DNA of 10,547 bases from Candidatus Woesearchaeota archaeon (GCA_016185815.1 JACPMT010000023.1:1-10547), one strand, 5' to 3'; counted from the stretch's first letter, positions 1-6,210 are shown. Notes: a model not told the origin generated them from the letters alone. A program made the numbers and translations.

Positions 1-1028
1 CCCAGGGACATATCGGATTAGTAAAGGCAAAATTAGCAAGGATAAAGGAGGAATACCAGAAAAAAGCAGCTTCAAAGGGAAAGGGAGAGGGCTTCTCTGT
101 CAGAAGAAGCGGGGATGCAACTGCAATTATTGTCGGCTTTCCAAGCGTAGGAAAATCTACCTTGCTGAATGCAATCACAAACGCAAATTCTCCAGTAGGC
201 GCATATTCATTCACAACATTGACATGCATTCCTGGGCTGTTAGAATATAATCATGCAAAAATTCAGGTTTTGGACGTTCCAGGCATTGTTGAAGGAGCGG
301 CGACTGGAAGGGGAAGGGGAAAAGAAGTCTTGGCGTGCGCGCAAAGCGCTGATTTGGTTATTATCCTGCTTGATGTTTTCCATCCGGAGCACATTGAGGT
401 TGTCAAAAAGGAAATATTTGAAACTGGCTTGAGAATAAACCAAAAACCGCCTCAGGTGAGGATTTCAAAAAAAGCAAGAGGCGGCATTGACATCGGCACA
501 ACAGTAAAACTGACAAAAATAAATAAAGAAACAATTATGGGGATTTTAAAGGAATTCAGGCTGGATAATTCAAGCATTGTCATAAGGGATGACCTAAGCG
601 ATGATCAGCTGATTGATGTGATAGAAGGCAATAAAAAATACATTCCTGCAATAACTGTACTGAACATGATAGACATGGTTAACAATAAAGAGCTGGAAAG
701 AATAAAGGCAATCACAAAGCCTGACATCTGCATCTCAGCTGAAAAAATGGTAAATACAGAAGAATTGAAGGAATTGATATTTAAAAAATTGGATTTTATC
801 AGGATTTACTGCAAAGAGCAGGGCAAAAAAGCAGACATGAATGTTCCATTAATAATGAGAAAGGGAAACACATTAAGGGATGTCTGTGCGAAGCTGCACA
901 AGGATTTCATTTCCAAATTCAGGTTTGCAAGAATCTGGGGCAAAAGTGTGAAGTTTGACTCCATGATAATCAAGAATTTGGAGCATAGGCTGGAGGATAA
1001 GGATATTGTGGAGATACATCTGAATTAG
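1..1028 (+). CDS. DRG/Obg-superfamily GTPase with C-terminal TGS domain (5' partial)
   Basis: The reading frame is open from the window edge (first full codon at 3) to TAG at 1026-1028, giving 341 visible residues; archaeal DRG proteins are about 365, so roughly 25 N-terminal residues lie outside. GTPase motifs are visible: G1 GFPSVGKST (visible residues 45-53), switch-I region AYSFTTLTCIPG, G3 DVPG (91-94) followed by IVEGAA, a G4 position reading NMID instead of NKxD, and G5 ISAEK. A TGS domain fills about the last 65 residues, starting near NVPLIMRKGNTLRDV and ending EIHLN. DRG proteins are cytosolic, ribosome-associated GTPases linked to translation; that role comes from the family, not from this sequence. 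A TTG at 162 lies inside the P-loop region and cannot be the start. The Lys-to-Met change in G4 may alter guanine binding. Confidence 0.93.
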   Translation, partial: QGHIGLVKAKLARIKEEYQKKAASKGKGEGFSVRRSGDATAIIVGFPSVGKSTLLNAITNANSPVGAYSFTTLTCIPGLLEYNHAKIQVLDVPGIVEGAATGRGRGKEVLACAQSADLVIILLDVFHPEHIEVVKKEIFETGLRINQKPPQVRISKKARGGIDIGTTVKLTKINKETIMGILKEFRLDNSSIVIRDDLSDDQLIDVIEGNKKYIPAITVLNMIDMVNNKELERIKAITKPDICISAEKMVNTEELKELIFKKLDFIRIYCKEQGKKADMNVPLIMRKGNTLRDVCAKLHKDFISKFRFARIWGKSVKFDSMIIKNLEHRLEDKDIVEIHLN

Positions 1029-1037
1029 CCAGTAACC

Positions 1038-1045
1038 TTTAAATA
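1038..1045 (+). promoter_or_regulatory. TATA box (TTTAAATA) downstream of the GTPase gene
   Basis: CCTTTAAATATAA is a strong archaeal-type TATA element in a non-coding gap. Transcription would be expected to begin about 26-27 nt downstream of its centre, near 1068-1070, a few bases before the ATG at 1075. It could serve the small ORF alone or the whole kinase-pheS operon with a leader. Confidence 0.55.
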
Positions 1046-1074
1046 TAACTTCAGCTTACCATGCTGAATCAAAA

Positions 1075-1173
1075 ATGATTAAAAAAGCGGAAAATTTAAT
1101 TGCAAATATCGGCTTTGCGTTCTACAGGATATTTTCGAGCTTCAAGTACTTTATTTTTTTCTTTAAGTATTAG
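1075..1173 (+). CDS. Possible 32-residue cationic, aromatic-rich small protein
   Basis: ATG at 1075 opens a 32-codon frame ending in TAG at 1171-1173. The product starts MIKKAENLIANIGF and is unusually rich in Phe and Tyr in its second half, ending in FIFFFKY; it carries five Lys/Arg against one Glu and could lie in or on a membrane. I do not recognise a family. Support for expression is the strong TATA box at 1038-1045, placed so that the transcript would carry a leader of only a few bases, as for other genes in this window. Against it, the F-rich end is encoded by a T-rich tract that may simply be the transcription terminator of the upstream GTPase gene. Treat as a candidate only. Confidence 0.35.
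   Translation: MIKKAENLIANIGFAFYRIFSSFKYFIFFFKY
1151..1164 (+). terminator. T-rich tract, possible archaeal terminator
   Basis: The tract TTATTTTTTTCTTT lies about 120 nt after the GTPase stop codon. Archaeal RNA polymerase terminates at U-rich tracts without needing a hairpin. It overlaps the end of the candidate small ORF at 1075-1173, so the two readings compete. Confidence 0.35.
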
Positions 1174-1201
1174 GTTAGCTTCTATACATGAATGCTAATC
1201 T
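1172..1201 (+). other. 8-bp inverted repeat in the kinase upstream region
   Basis: AGGTTAGC (1172-1179) can pair with GCTAATCT (1194-1201) across a 14-nt loop, with one G-U pair. It lies just after the T-rich tract and about 80 nt before the kinase start. It might be a leader hairpin or part of a terminator; a short stem of this kind can also arise by chance. Confidence 0.25.
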
Positions 1202-1246
1202 CATTGTCTTTGGCATGATTAACCCACAAATGAAACAAGCAAAAAG

Positions 1247-1255
1247 AATAAATAA
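1247..1255 (+). promoter_or_regulatory. Weak TATA-like element before the kinase gene
   Basis: AATAAATAA has its centre about 27-28 nt before the ATG at 1279, the spacing expected for a leaderless transcript. It is less canonical than the box at 1038. The nearby GGGGG (1256-1260) is 18 nt from the ATG, too far for a normal Shine-Dalgarno site. Confidence 0.3.
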
Positions 1256-1278
1256 GGGGGATTTTAACTAAGATTAAA

Positions 1279-1791
1279 ATGAACATTGTAATTACGGGAT
1301 TCAGCGGCACTGGAAAAACCACCGTATCAAGGCTGCTGGCCAGAAAGCTTGACAAAAGGCTCATTTCTACAGACGAGGAAATAGCAAAAATTATTGGCCT
1401 TAGCCCTGAAAAAATAGTCAGAAAATACGGCTGGGAAAGGCTGAGGGAGGCGGAAGCTGGTGCAATAGAGGGCATAAGCGAGCTGGACGAGTATGTCCTG
1501 GACGCCGGATGCGGCATAGTATTAAGAAATGAAAACATAATCAATCTGAAAAGGAACGGCATTATAATATTTCTCACAGCTGACGTAAAAGCAGTTGCTG
1601 CAAGGCTGAAAAGAAAAGAGGAAAAGACAGATTTCACTGAAAGCAACTACATAGACAAGGTAAAAGGCGCGTTGAGCGAATTTGAGGAGAAATGCAGAAG
1701 GGCAGCTGATTACGCCATTGACACATCAAGCATGACTCCTGAAGAAACATGCGATCTGATAGCTCATTACGTCCAGATGGAGCTGCATTAG
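1279..1791 (+). CDS. Shikimate-kinase-like P-loop small-molecule kinase
   Basis: A 170-residue protein of the length and layout of bacterial-type shikimate kinase. Walker A is GFSGTGKTT (7-15). An STDEEI segment (30-35) lies where shikimate kinases have DxDxxI, Arg56 in RLREAE matches the FRxxE arginine, AGCGIV (76-81) matches the GGG motif, and the C-terminal ADYAIDT matches the usual ending. However, the first Asp of DxD is Ser30, the central Gly of GGG is Cys78, the lid lacks the usual RPLL, and I see no counterpart of the substrate-binding Arg near the C-terminus. Phosphate transfer from ATP is well supported; shikimate as substrate is not. No other aromatic-pathway gene is in the window. 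The stop lies 9 nt before pheS, so the two are probably co-transcribed. An alternative is a nucleoside- or cytidylate-kinase-type enzyme. Confidence 0.7.
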   Translation: MNIVITGFSGTGKTTVSRLLARKLDKRLISTDEEIAKIIGLSPEKIVRKYGWERLREAEAGAIEGISELDEYVLDAGCGIVLRNENIINLKRNGIIIFLTADVKAVAARLKRKEEKTDFTESNYIDKVKGALSEFEEKCRRAADYAIDTSSMTPEETCDLIAHYVQMELH

Positions 1792-1800
1792 GCTAATTTT

Positions 1801-3274
1801 ATGGAAATAAAAAAGTTAATAGAAAGCCTGAACACTATTGAAAGAAAAGTTGTGAAGGTTTTGGATAACTTCAGCTCTTTTCATGATATAACAAGGGTCA
1901 CTGGGCTAAAGGATATCGAAGTCATGAGGGCGCTGCAATGGCTTCAGAACAAAAACATAATAAAAACAGAAGAAGAGCAAAAAGAAATTGTTTCTCTTGA
2001 TGAAAACGGTCTTAAGTACCTGAAATACGGGCTGCCGGAAAGGATATTTTTGGAAGCTTTGGAAAAGCCGATTTCTATCCTGGATTTGGCAAAAAAGGCC
2101 AGGCTTACAGGCGAGGAGACAACAATATCATTAGGAGCTCTAAAGTCAAAGGCAGCGATTGAGATAGTCAAAGGCAAAGAAATCATTGTGTCCATCACAG
2201 AGCAGGGCAGTTATCTGCTGAAGCACGGCTTTCCTGAGGAGCAGTTCCTTAAAGAGCATTTTCCAAGGGAATTAAAGTCAATGAATGAGGAAGAAAAATT
2301 TGTTCTTGACAATCTGAGAAAAAGAAAAAAAATTGTCAGGGTTGAATTTTCAAAAATAATAAGTGCGGAATTGACTGAAACTGGCAAAAAGCTGCTTAAA
2401 GAAAAGCTTGACGAGGATTTGATAGAAAAAATTTCCCCGTCATTAATAAAAACAGGCGCCTGGAAAGGCAAAAAATTCAGAAGGTTTGACGTGAAGATTA
2501 ATGTTCCGCCGATATTTGCAGGAAGAAAGCAGCACTACAGGAGATTCCTTGACGAGGTGAGACAGAAATTTATCGGGCTTGGCTTTAAGGAAATGACAGG
2601 GCCTGTTGTTGAAACTGACTTCTGGGACATGGACGCCTTGTTCATGCCGCAGTTCCACGCTGCAAGAGACATCCACCAGGCATATTATGTCAAGGAGCCA
2701 AAATACGGAAAATTGGATGAAAGCCTTGTCAAGAAAGTGGAGATATGAATTTGATGAAAAGAGAACCCACAGGCACATGCTGAGAACCCAGGGAACAGCA
2801 TGTTCTGCAAGAATGCTTGCATCAAAAGATCTGCAGATTCCTGGAAAATATTTTGCAATTGCAAGGTGCTTCAGGTACGATGTTGTTGACGCGACACACC
2901 TCCCGGATTTTTTCCAGACAGAGGGCATAGTTATTGAAGAGGGCTTAAACTTTAAGCATTTGAAGGGGCTGCTCAGGATGTTTGCCGAGGAATTTGCGGA
3001 AACCGACCAGATAAAAATAACTCCGGGCTATTTCCCGTTTACAGAGCCTAGCGCCGAGCTTCATGCCAAGCATCCTGATTTGGGATGGATAGAGCTAGGA
3101 GGCTCAGGGATTTTCAGGCCGGAGATGGTCAAGCCGCTGCTTGGAAGGGAAATTCCGGTGCTTGCATGGGGAATTGGGATTGACAGGATTGCTATGTTTA
3201 ACCTTGGGATTAAGGATATAAGGCAGTTGTTCAGCCATGACTTGGAGTTTTTGAGGAATGCAAAAGTGATTTGA
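1801..3274 (+). CDS. pheS: Phenylalanyl-tRNA synthetase alpha subunit, frameshifted near 2740
   Basis: PheS pairs with PheT to charge tRNA-Phe in the cytosol. Residues 1-200 show repeated winged-helix DNA-binding-like folds typical of archaeal/eukaryotic PheS. The class II core begins near residue 221 (WKGKKFRRFDV) and includes GFKEMTGPVVETDFW and FMPQFHAARDIHQAYYV. This frame stops at TGA 2746-2748. The rest continues in the next frame: WRYEFDEKRTHRHMLRTQGT, motif 2 RCFRYDVVDATHLPDF, GWIELGGSGIFRPEM, and motif 3 with AWGIGIDRIAMF, ending at TGA 3272-3274. Between KLDESLVKKV and WRYEF, archaeal homologues have roughly 15 more residues (a VHExGG..GS.GW type stretch), so bases were probably lost rather than only one slipped. 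The gene is essential, which makes a sequence or assembly error, or a strain-level mutation, likely. It follows the kinase by 9 nt, and its stop overlaps the zinc-ribbon start. Confidence 0.93.
2727..2752 (+). other. Frame break and probable small deletion in pheS
   Basis: Upstream coding is in the frame of 1801 and ends at ATATGA (2743-2748); downstream coding is in the +1 frame from about TGGAGATATGAA onward. Restoring the frame requires a missing length of 3n+2 bases or one extra base. The loss of conserved residues favours a deletion of some 40-50 bases. Confidence 0.8.
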
Positions 3275-3462
3275 TGGAAAAGAAGCAATATACGAAAATC
3301 TGCCCGAAATGCGGGAATATAGACATTCCTGTAAAAACAAATTTTGCTGAGATGCTTATGCCAACTCCAGAAAAATGCAAAAAATGCAGTTATTCCGGCT
3401 TGTTTCCAGAAGTCGAGATTAATGAAATTGAGGAATTTAGAAAAAGTATAATGGAAAATTAG
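3274..3462 (+). CDS. Small zinc-ribbon protein encoded between pheS and pheT
   Basis: A 62-residue protein with two CxxC knuckles, CPKCG near residue 10 and CKKCSYSG near residue 35, spaced as in a rubredoxin-like zinc ribbon; the acidic C-terminal part is probably helical. The start is taken as the ATG at 3274, whose A is the last base of the pheS TGA (TGATG overlap), so translation is very likely coupled; a TTG at 3271 is possible but less likely. I do not recognise a named family. Proteins of this make-up can bind RNA, DNA or protein, and the position suggests a job linked to PheRS or translation, but that is inference only. It is too small to be a domain lost from either PheRS subunit. 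Confidence 0.8.
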   Translation: MEKKQYTKICPKCGNIDIPVKTNFAEMLMPTPEKCKKCSYSGLFPEVEINEIEEFRKSIMEN

Positions 3463-3471
3463 ATAATGTAT

Positions 3472-3540
3472 ATGCGAGGCTTGAGCGTAATGGCAGGAAG
3501 CGAAAGCCGAGCGCAAGAATTGCAGAGCATATTAAAAGAT
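3472..3540 (+). other. GC-rich island between the zinc-ribbon gene and pheT
   Basis: This stretch is clearly richer in G and C than the flanking AT-rich intergenic sequence, with recurring GCGAAAGCCGAGCGC-type units. GGCTT (3478-3482) can pair with AAGCC (3504-3508). It is also open in the zinc-ribbon frame beyond that gene's TAG: an ATG at 3466 would give 25 residues ending QELQSILKD before TAA 3541-3543. It could be a small structured RNA, a dispersed repeat copy or a tiny ORF; the data do not decide. Confidence 0.3.
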
Positions 3541-3547
3541 TAAAATA
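3540..3547 (+). promoter_or_regulatory. TATA box for pheT, likely leaderless
   Basis: TTAAAATA has its centre about 27 nt before the pheT ATG at 3571, so transcription should start at or next to the A of the start codon. There is no Shine-Dalgarno sequence in front of this ATG (CTCAAATAAA), which fits a leaderless message. Confidence 0.45.
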
Positions 3548-3570
3548 TCATCATTAAAAACTCAAATAAA

Positions 3571-5226
3571 ATGCCAACAATAACATTTTCACTGAAAGAT
3601 TTGCAGCATTTAGTAGGCAAAAAACTAGCAATCGAGGAAGTCCAAGAGCTTGCCCATTACGGCAAGGGCGATTTTGAAAGCTACGATGAGGAAACTGATG
3701 AAATGAAGATTGACTTTGGCGACACAAACCTGCCTTATCTTTGGAGTGTTGAGGGTTTTGCAAGATTAATCAGGGGAATTCTTGGAATGCAGAAAGGCAT
3801 TCCAGAGATAAAAGTGCTTAAAGGCGACTACAATGTTATTGTTGACAAGTCAGTTGTCAAATACAGGCCATTTATTTCCTGCTTTGCGGCAAAAGGAAAA
3901 AAAGTTGATGATTACTTGATAAAGCAGCTTGTTCAATTGCAGGAGAAGTTCTGCGAAACATATGGAAGAAGAAGGCAAAAGGTCTCAATTGGTCTGTATT
4001 CCTACAGCAGGCTTAAGTTTCCTGTGCACTACAGGGCAGTTGATCCTTTGTCAGTTGAGTTTGTGCCGCTTGAGTTCAAAGCAAAGATGAATCTTAAGGA
4101 AATACTGGCTGAGCATCCGAAAGGAAAAGAGTACGCTTGGATTTTGGAGGGTTTTGAGAAATATCCTTTGCTGATGGACGATAAAAACGAGGTTATGAGC
4201 CTTGTTCCGGTTATTAATTCAAATTTCACCGGGAAAGTCGAGATTAATGATGAGAATTTATTTTTTGAGGCAACAGGCACTGATAAAGAAGCTGTGGACC
4301 TTGCAGGCAGCATCTTTGCCTATGCGCTTTACGAGAGGGGCTTTGAGGTTTATTCTGTTGGCATAAAGTATCCTGACAAAAAAGTTGTGTCGCCAAATAT
4401 GGAGATTAACTCTATTTCAATAAAAAGCGGACAGATAAACCACCTGTTTGGCTTGGAGCTAAAAGAAAACGAGGTTAAGCGCCTTCTTGAAAAGGCTCAA
4501 TTTCAATTTGACAGCCACAAGGTAAAAATCCCACCTTACAGAAAAGACATATTGCATCCATATGACATAGTAGAGGACATCGGCATAATGTACGGCTTCG
4601 ATAAAATAAAAGAATTGCCGCTTGAAACGTACACAATCGGCTCAACATCAAAATTAAACGAGTTTGTTGACAAGGTAAGGGAGATTGCTGTTGGCTTGGG
4701 TTATCAGGAAGCAATGAGCCCAATATTGACTAACAAGGATTTATTGTACAAGAAAATGAATATAGAAGATTTTGGCACGATTGAAATAGAGGATTGCATG
4801 TCGGAAACCTATTCTGTTGTCAGGAGCTGGCTTTTGCCGAACCTGATGGAAGTCTTCTCAAAAAACAAGCACGTTGAGTTCCCCCAGAGAATATTTGAAG
4901 AGGGCTTGGCAAATACAAGAAAAGGAGAGAATATAACTGAGTTTAACAGGATTGCAATTGCCTCATCGCATGAAAAAGCTGGTTACACTGAGATAAGGCA
5001 GGTTTTGGATTTCATAATGAAATGTTTCGGATTGAATTATGACATCGAAGAAACTGAGCATGATTCATTCATTGAAGGCAGGGTTGGCAGGGCGATTGTA
5101 AAAGGAAAAAAAGTTGCTTATTTGGGAGAAATAAATCCAGTTGTGCTCACGAATTGGGGACTAGAAATGCCGGTTGCTGCTTTGGAGTTGAATTTGAGCG
5201 AGATGTTTGAAGTGATTAACAGATAA
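3571..5226 (+). CDS. pheT: Phenylalanyl-tRNA synthetase beta subunit (archaeal type)
   Basis: At 551 residues this matches the usual length of archaeal PheT, which lacks the extra RNA-binding domains of the bacterial form. The N-terminus MPTITFSLKDLQHLVGKKL and the segment DTNLPYLWSVEGFARLIRG (51-69) are diagnostic. A B3/B4-like editing region occupies the middle, then a B5 domain (about 277-350) ending in VKIPPYRKDILHPYDIVEDI and IMYGFDKI, then a C-terminal pseudo-synthetase core from about 367 (VDKVREIAVGLGYQEAMSPI) to the end. The subunit pairs with PheS, recognises tRNA-Phe and hydrolyses mischarged tRNA. The frame is intact, unlike pheS. It lies 108 nt after the zinc-ribbon gene, with a TATA box at 3540-3547, so it is probably transcribed from its own promoter as well as by read-through. 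It converges on eL14 with 18 nt between stop codons. Confidence 0.95.
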   Translation: MPTITFSLKDLQHLVGKKLAIEEVQELAHYGKGDFESYDEETDEMKIDFGDTNLPYLWSVEGFARLIRGILGMQKGIPEIKVLKGDYNVIVDKSVVKYRPFISCFAAKGKKVDDYLIKQLVQLQEKFCETYGRRRQKVSIGLYSYSRLKFPVHYRAVDPLSVEFVPLEFKAKMNLKEILAEHPKGKEYAWILEGFEKYPLLMDDKNEVMSLVPVINSNFTGKVEINDENLFFEATGTDKEAVDLAGSIFAYALYERGFEVYSVGIKYPDKKVVSPNMEINSISIKSGQINHLFGLELKENEVKRLLEKAQFQFDSHKVKIPPYRKDILHPYDIVEDIGIMYGFDKIKELPLETYTIGSTSKLNEFVDKVREIAVGLGYQEAMSPILTNKDLLYKKMNIEDFGTIEIEDCMSETYSVVRSWLLPNLMEVFSKNKHVEFPQRIFEEGLANTRKGENITEFNRIAIASSHEKAGYTEIRQVLDFIMKCFGLNYDIEETEHDSFIEGRVGRAIVKGKKVAYLGEINPVVLTNWGLEMPVAALELNLSEMFEVINR

Positions 5227-5233
5227 AGATTAG

Positions 5234-5296
5234 TTGTTTTTCTTCTAGCTTTTCTTTATTTTTGTTGTTTCTTTCTTTTTATGTTCTTTTTTTTCT
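5234..5296 (+). terminator. T-rich region likely ending pheT transcription
   Basis: Directly after the pheT stop the plus strand is dominated by T (TTGTTTTTCTTCT, TTTCTTTCTTTTT, TTCTTTTTTTTCT). Archaeal transcription ends in such tracts. Most of the tract is the complement of the AAA/AAG-rich codons at the 3' end of the eL14 gene on the opposite strand. Confidence 0.5.
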
Positions 5297-5736
5297 ATTG
5301 GCTTCACTTCTTTGCTTTCTTCTTTTCCTTCCGCCAACCCAGCCTTTTCCTCCAAAGTTGCCTCTTTTGTTTCTTGTTTCTCTTCCTTTTTCCTTGGCTT
5401 GAATATGTCCCTTAGTTTTCTTTTCTCTTCCTTCTGCGTCCTTAGTTGTTCTGGTGTTTTTCTCTTTGTCCTTGGCCTTGCTGTTTTTGGCTTTGGCTTT
5501 GTGAGCCTTGCTTTTAACCCCAGTTCGTCAAATGCCTTTGCAACTTCCTCATGGCTGGCATTTTTCCCTATTTTTATTATTTGGTTTAAGGGCTCAATGT
5601 GAAGAATATTGCACTTTCTCCTTCTTGTTTCGCCGTCAACCAATACATATTTGTCATCAAGAATGTCTATTATGACTGCTTTGCAGCCGGCATCTCTCCC
5701 TGCCGTCTTAACCACAATTCTTCCAATCTCAATCAT
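5245..5736 (-). CDS. rpl14e: Large-subunit ribosomal protein eL14 with long Lys/Glu-rich tail
   Basis: The first 78 residues are a typical archaeal eL14: MIEIGRIVVKTAGRDAGCKA, then VIIDILDDKYVLVDGETRRR with the RRRKCNILHIEPL segment, a KOW/SH3-like RNA-binding fold on the 50S subunit. Archaeal eL14 usually ends soon after this core. Here about 85 more residues follow, almost all Lys, Glu, Arg, Pro and Thr, ending in KKKETTKIKKS. Such a tail is likely disordered and resembles the basic extensions of eukaryotic L14. The ATG at 5736 is fixed by homology and by GGAGG six bases upstream, the clearest Shine-Dalgarno site in the window. The gene follows eL34 on the same strand; the cmk gene often found between them is absent. 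Confidence 0.92.
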   Translation of the reverse strand: MIEIGRIVVKTAGRDAGCKAVIIDILDDKYVLVDGETRRRKCNILHIEPLNQIIKIGKNASHEEVAKAFDELGLKARLTKPKPKTARPRTKRKTPEQLRTQKEEKRKLRDIFKPRKKEEKQETKEATLEEKAGLAEGKEESKEVKPIEKKEHKKKETTKIKKS

Positions 5737-5742
5737 TTTGTT

Positions 5743-5747
5743 CCTCC
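5743..5747 (-). promoter_or_regulatory. Strong Shine-Dalgarno site for eL14
   Basis: On the minus strand GGAGG lies six bases before the eL14 ATG (GGAGGAACAAAATG). Most other starts in the window have no such site, so eL14 is probably translated from a leadered message. Confidence 0.7.
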
Positions 5748-5923
5748 AATCACTTTAATATGGGCAATGTCGCCATCCACCCAAGTGATTTCTTTGTTAA
5801 TTCTATTTTTCAATATTTGGTTTTGTTTAACGTATTGATAAATGTGAAATTAATGTTTTATTTTATTGTGTTTTTTCTTTCTCAGCGCATTAATTAAAAT
5901 TTAATTTTAAAAACATCTAATTT

Positions 5924-6190
5924 TTATTGCCTGATATTATCGATTATTGCTTGCCGCATGCATCTGCTGCAAAGCACTCCTCCAAACGGCCTCTCCGGCC
6001 TTTTCTTTGTCTTGGCCATGCTTCGCATCCTGAATGGAAGCGCTCTTGGCACTCCTTTCAACAAAGCTCCGCAATTGCCGCATTTAGCATTTTTGGGCTT
6101 TTTTTTCTTGTAATGCAGGCTGACTCTTCCGCCGGATACTTTCCTGAACACTTTCCTTAAGCTTCTCGACCTTAATCTTGGCGCTGGCAT
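5924..6190 (-). CDS. rpl34e: Large-subunit ribosomal protein eL34
   Basis: The 88-residue product begins MPAPRLRSRSLRKV, continues with GGRVSLHYKKKKP, and has two zinc-binding CxxC pairs, CGNC (37-40) and CSRC (74-77), as expected for archaeal eL34, a 50S surface protein. An in-frame ATG at 6205 would add five residues (MFPKS), but homologues begin at MPAPRLRSR and the TATA box at 6211-6220 sits 26 nt before the ATG at 6190, so 6190 is the likely start and the message is probably leaderless. It is separated by 187 nt from eL14 downstream, and is divergent from the pilin-like gene with 94 nt between start codons. In many archaea it follows DUF106 directly; here two plus-strand genes intervene. 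Confidence 0.93.
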   Translation of the reverse strand: MPAPRLRSRSLRKVFRKVSGGRVSLHYKKKKPKNAKCGNCGALLKGVPRALPFRMRSMAKTKKRPERPFGGVLCSRCMRQAIIDNIRQ

Positions 6191-6210
6191 GCTTTTTGGG
6201 AACACATATT

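Noticed and set aside
162..1028. Start of the GTPase gene at TTG 162
   Set aside because: This codon follows directly on the P-loop GFPSVGKST; the frame is open and homologous back to the window edge.
1182..1646. Minus-strand frame of 154 codons opposite the kinase gene
   Set aside because: It is the antisense of a well-supported kinase gene and its Ser/Leu-rich product matches no family I know.
2606..2738. Separate gene starting at ATG 2606 in the second pheS frame
   Set aside because: The part before about 2740 overlaps well-conserved PheS sequence in the other frame and has no family resemblance; only the later part is real, as the C-terminal half of PheS.
2740..2752. Programmed +1 frameshift at ATA TGA in pheS
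   Set aside because: A slip could restore the frame, but it would not supply the missing conserved loop, and archaeal PheS is not known to need frameshifting.
5599..5838. Plus-strand frame of 79 codons opposite the eL14 start and gap
   Set aside because: It overlaps the conserved N-terminal half of eL14 in antisense and has no recognisable domain.
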